Shown: positions 46,600 to 55,117 of the stretch, in pieces
Layout of the letters: every line of letters starts with the position of its first letter
Numbering within the stretch: position 1 is the first letter of the stretch
Origin: JACDAE01 sp963717195
Lineage (GTDB): Bacteria > Chloroflexota > Ktedonobacteria > Ktedonobacterales > Ktedonobacteraceae
Assembly: GCA_963717195.1 (NCBI GenBank)
Contig: CAVQVR010000015.1
Span: forward strand, 1 to 64,000
Direction: 5' to 3'
DNA length: 64,000 nucleotides
Notes under the pieces: generated by a model
What the model was told of the DNA's origin: nothing
The model's database searches: none
What the model saw: the letters and a program-made list of their open reading frames with translations, nothing else
Made by a program: the position numbers and the translations under genes

Positions 46600-46761
46600 A
46601 TACGAAATAAGGCATGCGATGAGCAGGAGTAGTAGGTCAACACCTTTCAGAGAGTAGCCGGCTGGTGCGAGGCTACAAACGACAGACCGAACTCACCTGC
46701 AGAGCAATAAGTGTGAACCGCTCTCTTTCTAGTACATCAGTACTAAACGAGCATTGAGCAC

Positions 46762-46790
46762 TTGTCGGGACGCCCGTTATAGCGTACAAT
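46762..46790 (+). promoter_or_regulatory. Possible internal promoter for tRNA-Ala(GGC)
   Basis: TTGTCG (46762-46767), 17 bases, TACAAT (46785-46790) lie about 38 bases before the tRNA. The same bases include a CCCGTTATAGCG stretch typical of T-box linkers, so the match may be coincidental. Confidence 0.4.
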
Positions 46791-46828
46791 GAGAGTAGAT
46801 CAAGGACAGCACTATCACACGCACACAT

Positions 46829-46904
46829 GGGCTCGTAGCGCAGTTGGTAGAGCGCCTCCATGGCATGGAGGAGGTCAGGGGTTCGAATCCCCTCGAGTCC
46901 ACCA
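46829..46904 (+). tRNA. tRNA-Ala, anticodon GGC, inside the leuS leader
   Basis: A 76-base cloverleaf with encoded CCA. Acceptor GGGCTCG/CGAGTCC has the G3:U70 pair. The anticodon stem CCTCC/GGAGG encloses ATGGCAT, anticodon GGC. The T arm is AGGGG-TTCGAAT-CCCCT. It lies on the same strand as leuS and its T-box, 22 bases before the T-box antiterminator motif. Confidence 0.95.
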
Positions 46905-47053
46905 TTGCTGTCTAAGATCGAAAATCAGGGTGGTACCACGGAATAACCTTTCGTCCCTTATGGATGAAAGGTTTTTTATTGTGATTTTGTTATACTGTTG
47001 TGTATGTATCTTCCAGCGGAAAACGAAGACGAAAAAAATACGGGGAGGCCCAT

Positions 47054-49525
47054 ATGATTACAAAAACCCGCTATAATCCTAAAGAGATCGAGCAGAAATG
47101 GCAGGCGCAATGGGAAATTGAGCGCCTGTACCATGCATCCGACGATTTTCCAAAGCCAAAATTCTATCACCTGGTGATGTTCCCTTATCCTTCTGGCGAT
47201 CTCCATATGGGCCACTGGTACAACTATTCGCCCTTTGATGCTTATGGTCGCTTCAAGCGCATGCAAGGCTACAATGTGATGCAACCCATTGGCTTCGACG
47301 CCTTTGGCCTGCCCGCCGAAAATGCTGCAATCAAACGTGGCATCCAGGCTCGCACCTGGACGCTGGCAAATATCGAGAATATGCGCAAGCAACTGTGTGC
47401 CATGGGCGCACAGTGGGACTGGCAGCGCGAGGTGATTACCTGCCTGCCCGACTACTATAAATGGACGCAATGGCTGTTCCTGCAATTCTATAAACATGGC
47501 CTGGCCTATCGCACCAAGGCTCCAGCAAACTGGTGCCCCAGCTGTAACACAACACTGGCTAATGAACAGGTACTGGCCGATGGGACCTGCGAACGCTGTG
47601 GCAGCGTCGTAATCCGCAAAGAGATCGACCAGTGGCTGATGAAGATTTCGGCCTACGCCGAGGAACTACTGAGATTTCCTGATATCGAATGGCCTGAGAA
47701 GACGGTTACGATGCAGCACAACTGGATCGGGCGTAGCGAGGGCGCGGAGATGCGTTTTGCAACGGAGATCAATGGCAAGCGCGAGGAGATTCCCGTCTTT
47801 ACAACACGCCCGGACACGATCTATGGCGTCACGTTCTTCGTGCTGGCACCCGAACATCCCTGGGTGGAGAAGATTACGACACCTGAGCACAAAACTGCTG
47901 TGGATGCCTACGTAGACCAGGCACGACGCATGACGGAGATCGAACGCATGAGCACAGAGAAAGAGAAGTCAGGCGTCTTTACAGGCGGCTACGTCACTAA
48001 TCCTGTGAGCGGCGAGCAGATTCCGGTCTGGATTGCCGACTACGTACTGATGGGCTATGGTGCTGGTGCAATCATGGGTGTGCCTGCCCACGATCAACGC
48101 GACTTTGCATTCGCACGCAAGTTTGGTATTCCGATTCGCGAGGTGATTCGACCCGAGGGTGAGGAACCGAGCGATCCTGCAACCTGGTCCGAGGCAAAAG
48201 AAGCACTGGGCATTATGGTCAACTCCGGTCCCTTCGATGGGACGCCGGGTGACATGGCAATTGAGAAGGTCACAAAGTATAGCGAGGAACAGGGCTACGG
48301 CAAGTTTATGGTCACTTACCGGCTGCGCGACTGGCTGATCAGCCGCCAGCGCTATTGGGGTTGCCCGATTCCTATTGTGTATTGCCCAACCGATGGGATG
48401 GTTCCTGTCCCGGAGGATCAACTGCCGGTCAGGCTGCCTGAGAATGTGCAGTTCAAAGCCACCGGTGAGTCGCCTCTGCGCTACGAACCGGAATTTGTAA
48501 ACACGACCTGCCCGGTCTGCGGTGGTCCCGCAACGCGTGAAGCCGATACACTGGATACCTTCATCGACTCGTCCTGGTATTACCTGCGCTATGCTGATCC
48601 ACACAACGATCAGCAGGCATGGAGTCCCGAGAAACTGCAGAAGTGGCTGCCCGTCGATCAATACGTGGGTGGCGTTGAACATGCTATACTGCACCTGCTG
48701 TACTCGCGCTTCTTCACAAAAGCTCTGCGCGATATGGGCCACCTGAACTTCGATGAACCATTTACGCACCTGTTCCACCAGGGCATGGTACTGGGCTCAG
48801 ACGGCCAGAAGATGTCCAAGTCGCGCGGCAACGTCGAGGCTCCGGACAGATATGTTGAGAAGTATGGGGCGGATACTGTACGCTGCTATATGATGTTCAT
48901 CGGCCCGTTTGAGGCTGGTGGCTCCTTCAAAGCTGACAACCTGGAAGGCGTCTGGCGTTTCCTGAACCGCTTCTGGAGCCTGGTCAATGACTCCTGGACT
49001 GGTAATAAAGCCCACCAGGCACAGACGAACGAGAGCAAAGCTATCGAGCGACTGCGTAACAAGACCATCAAGCGCGTTACAGAAGATCTGAGCCACTTCC
49101 GCTTCAATACGGCCCTGGCGGCGCTGATGGAGTGCAACAATGCATTGATCAAGCTGCAAAACGACAATGTCGCACAGAGTGCAGCCTTCCAGCACACACT
49201 GGAAACGATGATGCAACTGCTGGCACCGCTGGCACCGCACATTACTGAAGAAATGTGGCACCTGACTGGACATAGCAACAGCATTCATACGAGCGATTGG
49301 CCCACATATGATGAGGCACTGACGAAGGATGAGACCTTTACGCTGGTCATGCAGGTTAACGGTAAGGTACGTGAGCGTGTTGAAGTAGCAGCTGGTATCA
49401 GCGAGGCCGAGGTGCGCGAACTGGCAGTGAATAATCCGCGCATCACAGCGCTAATCGGCGAGACAACGGTGCAAAAGATCATCTACATTCCAGGGAAACT
49501 GGTGAATATTGTTGTGCGTAACTGA
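47054..49525 (+). CDS. leuS: Leucyl-tRNA synthetase
   Basis: An 823-residue class I synthetase of bacterial type. HMGH (51-54, the HIGH box) and KMSKS (about 586-590) are present. A zinc-like insert CPSC...CERC follows the first half of the catalytic core, and the CP1 editing domain has TRPDTIYGVTFF. Anticodon-binding and C-terminal domains are complete. The ATG at 47054 follows GGGGAGG. It is controlled by a leucine T-box upstream. Confidence 0.97.
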   Translation: MITKTRYNPKEIEQKWQAQWEIERLYHASDDFPKPKFYHLVMFPYPSGDLHMGHWYNYSPFDAYGRFKRMQGYNVMQPIGFDAFGLPAENAAIKRGIQARTWTLANIENMRKQLCAMGAQWDWQREVITCLPDYYKWTQWLFLQFYKHGLAYRTKAPANWCPSCNTTLANEQVLADGTCERCGSVVIRKEIDQWLMKISAYAEELLRFPDIEWPEKTVTMQHNWIGRSEGAEMRFATEINGKREEIPVFTTRPDTIYGVTFFVLAPEHPWVEKITTPEHKTAVDAYVDQARRMTEIERMSTEKEKSGVFTGGYVTNPVSGEQIPVWIADYVLMGYGAGAIMGVPAHDQRDFAFARKFGIPIREVIRPEGEEPSDPATWSEAKEALGIMVNSGPFDGTPGDMAIEKVTKYSEEQGYGKFMVTYRLRDWLISRQRYWGCPIPIVYCPTDGMVPVPEDQLPVRLPENVQFKATGESPLRYEPEFVNTTCPVCGGPATREADTLDTFIDSSWYYLRYADPHNDQQAWSPEKLQKWLPVDQYVGGVEHAILHLLYSRFFTKALRDMGHLNFDEPFTHLFHQGMVLGSDGQKMSKSRGNVEAPDRYVEKYGADTVRCYMMFIGPFEAGGSFKADNLEGVWRFLNRFWSLVNDSWTGNKAHQAQTNESKAIERLRNKTIKRVTEDLSHFRFNTALAALMECNNALIKLQNDNVAQSAAFQHTLETMMQLLAPLAPHITEEMWHLTGHSNSIHTSDWPTYDEALTKDETFTLVMQVNGKVRERVEVAAGISEAEVRELAVNNPRITALIGETTVQKIIYIPGKLVNIVVRN

Positions 49526-49527
49526 TG

Positions 49528-49766
49528 CGTAGGGGCGTGTCCTTGCGACCGCCCGCTTCAGGGAGAGACTCTCGTTGTCCGCACCGGGCAGTTGCAAGGA
49601 CCATCCGTTGATACAAAATCGTTGGCAAAGAGGGGTCCGACGCGTTCAGATGACCCATGGCGTCCAGGTGATGGGCTGCGGTTTATGAACTCGTCGCTTC
49701 ACCATCTTGATGGTATGCCGACACCTGATTTTGTAGCAACGGATGTCGCAAGGACACGCCCTTACG
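49528..49766. repeat. Composite palindromic repeat after leuS
   Basis: Outer arms CGTAGGGGCGTGTCCTTGCGA (49528-49548) and 49746-49766 match at 20 of 21 positions. Inner inverted segments around CATCCGTTGATACAAAATC (49602-49620) and 49728-49746 match at 18 of 19. The middle contains no gene. It is the longest member of the GTGTCCTTGCGACCGCCCG family here and begins three bases after the leuS stop. Confidence 0.75.
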
Positions 49767-50342
49767 TTGGCCGTGAGCGGTTGAGACCCAATCGCGCCCA
49801 TACCACGTATTCCTACAGTCTCTAGCAAAATCCCTGGTTTGGCTCCCTAAACTGTAACCGGGCAGCGTCTATAATTTTGAAGGCAGATATTTACCATAAG
49901 TATTGCTTAGAATCAGATTAGAAAATACCATTCTGATCTTGCGTGTAACAATTAGCAAGCGAAAATAGTCTTTGTAGATGGAACTTGTAGGGAGCCTCGA
50001 ACGTATATAGCTACAGGTAGCTCGTCTAGAGGCATCTTTCACATAAGTGAAAGCGCAGTAGAGATAAAAAGAGGACGAATCGTGATATATTTCACATCCC
50101 TGGTGTCATGCAGCAGATAGCTACTTCACCTCTTTCCGTTTATACTGCGTCTGGGAGGAATTAGATAGTAGGGGGGAAATGATGAGTTTTGAAAACCTGG
50201 TATTTGAAAATGCGGAAGGCTGAGCGTCTAGTTTAACAGCAAGACTTTTCCTGACAAGTCGGTGAGCGGCAATAATGAAGAAAGCAGCGGAAGAAAGCAG
50301 TGGTGGAACGCCCACTACAGGCGCAGGTGGAAGGAAACGATT
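49767..50342. other. Intergenic stretch
   Basis: About 575 AT-leaning bases between the repeat after leuS and a small gene. No ORF with an RBS, no tRNA and no strong hairpin is seen. Confidence 0.4.
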
Positions 50343-50567
50343 ATGAACACACAACCTCTAGAATTGGAAACACATGTCGAGAATGGCGTAACAGAAACGG
50401 TAATGGAGACAGAGTTGCTGGTACAAAACGGTTTCACACAGGATGAAATCGTTTCCTTGCTCTGGCTTCGCCAGTGGTATCAGAATGGTGGCAGTGATCG
50501 TGTGGAAGTAGTGCGTCACCTGGAGTTTATCAGGCTTCTCATTCTCCAGGGCAAAATCGTCCAGTAA
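50343..50567 (+). CDS. Small hypothetical protein
   Basis: A 74-residue acidic, helical protein starting at an ATG preceded by GGAAGG. The second half (TQDEIVSLLWLRQWYQNGGSDRVEVVRHLEFIRLLI) predicts two or three amphipathic helices. No family recognised. It is followed by two strong hairpins. Confidence 0.6.
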   Translation: MNTQPLELETHVENGVTETVMETELLVQNGFTQDEIVSLLWLRQWYQNGGSDRVEVVRHLEFIRLLILQGKIVQ

Positions 50568-50587
50568 ATACAGTACTCCTCTTGCAG

Positions 50588-50672
50588 TCTATAGGGCATT
50601 TTCTGAAAATGCCCTATAGACCAGTGCATATAAAGGAAGCTGATACCTCACAGGTAGGTATCAGCTTCTTTC
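50588..50672. terminator. Two back-to-back hairpins between convergent genes
   Basis: Hairpin one: perfect 15-bp arms at 50588-50602 and 50606-50620 with a three-base loop. Hairpin two: perfect 12-bp arms at 50636-50647 and 50657-50668 followed by TTTCTCT. Together they probably form a bidirectional terminator for the small gene and the phytoene synthase gene. Confidence 0.75.
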
Positions 50673-50686
50673 TCTATCACAAGGGA

Positions 50687-51610
50687 TTATGCCTTGTTCA
50701 ACTCACGATGCATCCCAAGTTGCTGCACCACCCATTGCTGCGAGGCTGTAGCAAGCTTTGTCTTGAGTGGAACACTCGCACGCTGCGTAAAAACGTTATA
50801 TTTGTTCACACGGATACGATCTAGAATATTGTGATAGAGGATACCACTCAAACTCACCGCGAGACGGCAATCCTGATTGAGAAGAGCGATGCCGGGTTGT
50901 GCACGCAGGTAATAATCTTCGGCACGGGCGATCTGGAAACGAAGCAGTTCACAAAAAGCCTCATTCACAATACCCGCCATCAAGTCAGCATCGCTATAGC
51001 CGAAGCGCTTCATCTCCTCTTGTGGAAGATAGATACGATTGCGCTGTGCGTCCTCACCGATATCACGCAGGATATTGGTCAATTGCAAAGCAACTCCAAG
51101 TTCAACCGCATGAGAAAGAGCCTCTTCGCACTGATACCCGAAGATTGGACTTGTGAGCAACCCTACAGTACCTGCCACACGATAACAATAGATATATAAC
51201 GCGTCAAAGTCCTCATAACGGTTGCAGGTCAGATCCATCTCGACGCCATCCAACAGGTCCATGGCAGCCTGAAGCGGCACAGGATAGTGCGTGAGCATAT
51301 CCATCCATGCATGCTGTATGGGATGATCGTCGTTACCATATCCTTGATACATACGCTCAAGCGAGCGTCGCCAGTAATCCAGGCTCTGAGCAGGAGTGAG
51401 CGCTCCACATAGATGGCCGGTTCTGGGCATGGCAGAATCAACCGCCTCATCGACAATGTCGTCAACCGTACGACAGAAAGCGTAAATCGCCCAGACTGCA
51501 CGTCTCTTCTCGGGCGGTAGAAAAATAGACCCCCAATAAAAGGTCTTCGATGCTTGCCCCGTCACCTGACGGCAGTATTCATAGGCCGCTTTCACCTGTT
51601 CCTGCCCCAT
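50687..51610 (-). CDS. Squalene/phytoene synthase family protein
   Basis: A 307-residue head-to-head prenyl synthase. Both Asp-rich motifs are intact: DDIVDE (D50, D51, D54) and QLTNILRDIGED (D183, D187), with YCYRVAGTVGLL between. It condenses two C15 or C20 prenyl diphosphates; a phytoene synthase is more likely from the YCYRVAG pattern, but no desaturase or cyclase lies nearby to decide. The start follows AGGAGTCAGG. Confidence 0.9.
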   Translation of the reverse strand: MGQEQVKAAYEYCRQVTGQASKTFYWGSIFLPPEKRRAVWAIYAFCRTVDDIVDEAVDSAMPRTGHLCGALTPAQSLDYWRRSLERMYQGYGNDDHPIQHAWMDMLTHYPVPLQAAMDLLDGVEMDLTCNRYEDFDALYIYCYRVAGTVGLLTSPIFGYQCEEALSHAVELGVALQLTNILRDIGEDAQRNRIYLPQEEMKRFGYSDADLMAGIVNEAFCELLRFQIARAEDYYLRAQPGIALLNQDCRLAVSLSGILYHNILDRIRVNKYNVFTQRASVPLKTKLATASQQWVVQQLGMHRELNKA

Positions 51611-51961
51611 AACAACCTGACTCCTGTTCGTTTATAGTAAGTATGCACTAGCAAAGAGAAGTATAGCATTGGAGGATGCACCCTGGTTTTAGTATACTGA
51701 AAGCCCACATAGGCTTCTGCTCAACCATCTCTCTGCTATAGATATAAGTACAGATGGAGTCATAAGGAGAAAATGGGTAAGTTCCTTTAACCATGGATGA
51801 AATATGGCCAGTAAAGCCGAAACAAAGCTTCATGAGGACAGATGCTGGTCATAGTGGAAGAATGACATATGGCGCTTGACAGGCTCATGCTACCGATGAG
51901 AATAATATAGAGGAGAGATGGGTTTTCTATACTGCTCTCCATATCTGGAACGGAGAAACAA
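51611..51961. other. Divergent promoter region
   Basis: 350 bases between divergent genes. On the plus strand TTGACA (51876-51881) and AATAAT (51901-51906; 19-base spacer) is a candidate promoter for the methyltransferase. No gene is seen. Confidence 0.4.
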
Positions 51962-52813
51962 ATGACAACAGATGCCAACAATGGGTATGTACTCGATGTA
52001 GAAAGTGCTACAGAGATGGCCCGCTTGATCAACCTTGATCGGTTCATTACAAAAGGTATGGGAGGAGCACTCGCAGGGCTTCCGCAACTTCCTTTTGAAC
52101 AGATCCTCGACGTGGCATGCGGCCCTGGAGGTTGGGTACTTGATGCAGCCTTCTCCTCTCCAGATACAGAGGTTACCGGTATCGACCTCAGCAAAACGAT
52201 GATTAACTATGCTAAAGCACGCGCACAAAGTCTGGGACTCACGAATGCGTTCTTTGAGATCATGAACATTGCCCAGCCACTAAACTTTAGCAACGAGACC
52301 TTCGATCTGGTGAACGCACGCTTCCTCGTGGGCGTTCTCAAACAAGAACAGTGGGCACCTCTTATCGCTGAATGCACACGCATCTTGCGTCCAGGTGGTA
52401 TTTTACGCCTGACAGAAACATTGAATTATGGTGCAACAACCAGTCGTGCCTATGAACAGTTTTTCGCGTTATGCGCTCAGGCTCTTTTCCGGGCAGGCTA
52501 CGGTTTTTCTGTTGATGGACGAACCTTTGATATGACGCCGGTACTTCCTCCTTTATTACGTAACGCCGGATATTCCACCATCCAGGTGAAGGCACATGCA
52601 CTGGAGATATCTGCAGCGACCGAAGGCTGGTCCGATTTTTATCAGAATGCCGACATCACCAGCCAGACTATCCTTCCCTTCCTTGTGAAGACCAATGTGG
52701 CTACTGAAGAAGAGAGCAAAGCACTACACGACCAGTTGCTTGTAGATCTGCTAAGCGATGATTTCTGCGGCATGTGGCACTATGTAAGTACATGGGGCAT
52801 CAAAGCGCCCTAA
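51962..52813 (+). CDS. Class I SAM-dependent methyltransferase
   Basis: A 283-residue methyltransferase. Motif I ILDVACGPGGWVLDAA (about 48-63), acidic VTGIDLS after strand 2, NARFLVGVL as motif IV region and ILRPGGILRLTE as post-motif. This is the Methyltransf_11/25 small-molecule type. RBS CGGAGAAAC. It is monocistronic; substrate unknown. Confidence 0.88.
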   Translation: MTTDANNGYVLDVESATEMARLINLDRFITKGMGGALAGLPQLPFEQILDVACGPGGWVLDAAFSSPDTEVTGIDLSKTMINYAKARAQSLGLTNAFFEIMNIAQPLNFSNETFDLVNARFLVGVLKQEQWAPLIAECTRILRPGGILRLTETLNYGATTSRAYEQFFALCAQALFRAGYGFSVDGRTFDMTPVLPPLLRNAGYSTIQVKAHALEISAATEGWSDFYQNADITSQTILPFLVKTNVATEEESKALHDQLLVDLLSDDFCGMWHYVSTWGIKAP

Positions 52814-53018
52814 TGTTCCCACTATTCTGAAATCAGGTATTTCTACAAATACCTCTTCCATTAGATATAATCATGCATAAGAAACGTTCTCTCTTTTTAC
52901 TCTCTGCTCTACGCATGTAGCCATTTTTCCTAAGAGACAGCCACAACACTTGATTGTTCGCCATCGGAATGATAGTGTTAAATGGTAGCATGTTGCAAAA
53001 AAGAGGAAAGCGAAGAAG

Positions 53019-53804
53019 ATGTTCTGTAACTCTTGTAAATCAGCAAGACCCGAAAATGAGGCATCTTGCCCAAACTGTGGAGCGCCTTCATCGCTACTGG
53101 GACAACGCGCGGAAGGAGAACCGGTAGCGGCGACGTGGAATGCTTCTACTCCATCTATAGATCAGCATATGTCTATGCAACTGGTGCCAGTAGCCCAGCA
53201 GCAGTTTGCCATCCCAGAAACAGTCTACATTCCACCAATGTATACAAAACCACGCCCTGTTATCGCCAGGTCGCGTATCATCAATGGTATTCTGAGCATT
53301 CTCGTCATGTCGCTACTTCTTTGTGCTGGTAGCGTCTACTATGCAAACGCAAGCGGCAAGGTCACAGCTATTCAGCATCTGCTTGGTATTATTCCTCCAG
53401 CCAACATACGGACGACAAAAAGCGCTCAGATAGCTGATCCTCCTGATAAAGTGGACTGGGGTCCAGCACAAAAGATCATCCCCATCGCCACCACTACATT
53501 GCATGTCGACCCGAAATCATTGACGCCCCGCGAGCGCGATACCATCTTCCAGATTGGTGTTCCTTTTTATGTTACCTTCACCGTCATACCACCAAAACTC
53601 GGGAGCGTCGTCATTCTATGGGATATGAACGGACATTTTTATTATCGATCCGTCAATAGTATCGATCCCAAATCACATCCATTCTCCAACGGTGACGTTC
53701 AGATGACCTACTTTGTTGCCACTGAAGGGACAGCGGAACTTGATTGGGTGGATGCCAGTGGGAAGTCACAACTGGCGCAAAGGCTGTACTTTGCGGTGCG
53801 ATAA
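53019..53804 (+). CDS. Zinc-ribbon membrane protein
   Basis: A 261-residue protein. An N-terminal zinc ribbon CNSC...CPNC (C3, C6, C17, C20) is followed by a low-complexity linker, one membrane segment (about residues 85-110, ILSILVMSLLLCAGSVYYA) and an extracellular beta-rich domain of about 140 residues (TLHVDPKSLTPRERDTI and FYVTFTVIPP). The plan is common in Ktedonobacteria and some Firmicutes; the outer domain is not recognised. Function unknown. Confidence 0.75.
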   Translation: MFCNSCKSARPENEASCPNCGAPSSLLGQRAEGEPVAATWNASTPSIDQHMSMQLVPVAQQQFAIPETVYIPPMYTKPRPVIARSRIINGILSILVMSLLLCAGSVYYANASGKVTAIQHLLGIIPPANIRTTKSAQIADPPDKVDWGPAQKIIPIATTTLHVDPKSLTPRERDTIFQIGVPFYVTFTVIPPKLGSVVILWDMNGHFYYRSVNSIDPKSHPFSNGDVQMTYFVATEGTAELDWVDASGKSQLAQRLYFAVR

Positions 53805-53949
53805 AATAACCTATCCCTCTAATATTCGTAGAAATAGATAAGGGTTCATGAAACAGCCCTTATTTGAGTGTTGGTTCTGTAATAGAATAGTTACCGGTGA
53901 ATATCATCCGTGACACCAGGTACACATTGAAGAAGCAAAGGAGGCAGCA

Positions 53950-54459
53950 ATGAAAAGCTGGTTTATGGCAGGCAGCCATCCACAGGATTATGAACAGGGA
54001 ATTGATAGTAGCGCAACCTACCATGAAAAAAACAGTGGCTATCTTAAAACAAAAGTTCTGCAACCGGAAGGATTTGGAACATTGATGCAGATATTCAAAG
54101 CTGATCGGTACCGGAACAAACGTATGAGCCTCTCTGCGATTGTAAAATCAGAAGGCGTTGAAAAATGGGCGGGCTTGTGGATGCGTGTTGATGGTCCAAA
54201 AGGTGAAAAGCCGCTCGGTTTCGACAATATGCAGAACAGGCCAATTCAGGGAACCATCGACTGGCAGCAGTACAAAGTTACCCTGGAGGTCCCTCAGGAA
54301 AGTACTCATATTGCCTTTGGTATTCTATTAGAAGGAAAAGGTCAGGTCTGGCTCAATGATGTGCAATTTGAAGAAGGACAGACCGACGAAGTAACCACTT
54401 CAACCACTTTGGTACAGCACTCAGATCAACCAGGAAATCTCGACTTTACAGAAGAATGA
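53950..54459 (+). CDS. Beta-sandwich domain protein
   Basis: A 169-residue soluble protein. The core (RMSLSAIVKSEGVEKWAGLW, then GFDNMQNRPIQGTIDWQQY and IAFGILLEGKGQVWLNDVQF) matches a carbohydrate-binding-like beta-sandwich seen alone or fused to AraC-type regulators and hydrolases. No signal peptide or catalytic motif is seen. RBS AAAGGAGG precedes the ATG. A ligand-binding role is inference. Confidence 0.7.
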   Translation: MKSWFMAGSHPQDYEQGIDSSATYHEKNSGYLKTKVLQPEGFGTLMQIFKADRYRNKRMSLSAIVKSEGVEKWAGLWMRVDGPKGEKPLGFDNMQNRPIQGTIDWQQYKVTLEVPQESTHIAFGILLEGKGQVWLNDVQFEEGQTDEVTTSTTLVQHSDQPGNLDFTEE

Positions 54460-54473
54460 CAATTGGGTTGCGT

Positions 54474-54522
54474 TTGACAGGCCACGCGAGGTTCGTCAGA
54501 ACACGTAGTATGAGCCTGTCAA
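54474..54522. terminator. Inverted repeat between convergent genes
   Basis: TTGACAGGC (54474-54482) and GCCTGTCAA (54514-54522) are perfect arms around a 31-base loop, located shortly after the beta-sandwich gene. A weak terminator or structural element; there is no T-run. Confidence 0.35.
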
Positions 54523-54621
54523 GCGTACTCCTACATTGACAATTGCGGTTATCATTGTGCTGCCATCTTTCTTGTTGAATGCCTGGGTGACAGCTTGCAC
54601 CCTGGTTAACAAGAATAAGCC

Positions 54622-54888
54622 TCAGGCAAACTCCAGTTCAAACTCATCAATATAGCACCAACCCCAGTCCTCGCCGGGCTGAAAGGATTTCATAATTGGG
54701 TGCCTGGTAGTATGAAAATGTTTGGTTGCATGCTTATTTTTTGAGGAATTGCAGCACCCAACATGCCCGCAAGAGAGGCAGATGCGCAGATGAACCCAGC
54801 TATCTCCCGTTTTCAAGCAATCCTCGCAGCCATTAGCACTGGGCGTAACGTCGTGTATTTGATCGAGATGTGTACAATTTTCGGCCAT
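54622..54888 (-). CDS. UBP-type zinc finger protein
   Basis: An 88-residue protein consisting of one zf-UBP domain: CTHLDQI, then GCEDCLKTGDSWVHLRICLSCGHVGCC and KHATKHFHTTRHPI, with the usual Cys/His zinc ligands. In eukaryotes this domain binds the ubiquitin C-terminus; stand-alone bacterial copies are of unknown function. The ATG at 54888 follows AAGGAG. It diverges from recG. Confidence 0.9.
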   Translation of the reverse strand: MAENCTHLDQIHDVTPSANGCEDCLKTGDSWVHLRICLSCGHVGCCNSSKNKHATKHFHTTRHPIMKSFQPGEDWGWCYIDEFELEFA

Positions 54889-55032
54889 ACTATGCTCCTT
54901 CGTTTCAATCTTATCCCACGTTTCTATTGAGAAGTCTATCACAAAACGGTCATATTGTGGTGAACGAAAAGAGGCCATTGATCCTTTCAAGCGAGCGAGC
55001 TTCATCAAAAGCATGGATGCGCAAATTTCTCA

Positions 55033-55062
55033 TTGACATTTGTTCCAGAAAACCTCTATTAT
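55033..55062 (+). promoter_or_regulatory. Promoter of recG
   Basis: TTGACA (55033-55038), 18 bases, TATTAT (55057-55062), 56 bases before the recG ATG. Confidence 0.65.
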
Positions 55063-55117
55063 GATAGAGAATTACACGACAACAATAGTAGCAAACAGGT
55101 AGTCAGCAACACATTTT

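Larger units (their letters stand above)
46606..46985 (+). ncRNA. Leucine-specific T-box leader of leuS, with a nested tRNA gene
   Basis: Stem I base GCAGG (46623-46627) pairs with CCTGC (46696-46700). Next to it is GAA-CTC-ACC with specifier CTC (leucine, 46692-46694). The distal part AGAGAGTAGCC...GGTGCGAGGCTAC has the AG-bulge and distal-loop elements of T-boxes. The antiterminator motif AGGGTGGTACCACGG is at 46927-46941. The terminator AACCTTTCGTCC...GGATGAAAGGTT plus T-run is at 46945-46979. The stretch between holds a full tRNA-Ala gene (46829-46904), bracketed by GACAGCA (46805-46811) and TGCTGTC (46906-46912), which can pair as a stem closing around it. leuS begins about 70 bases downstream. 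Confidence 0.88.
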
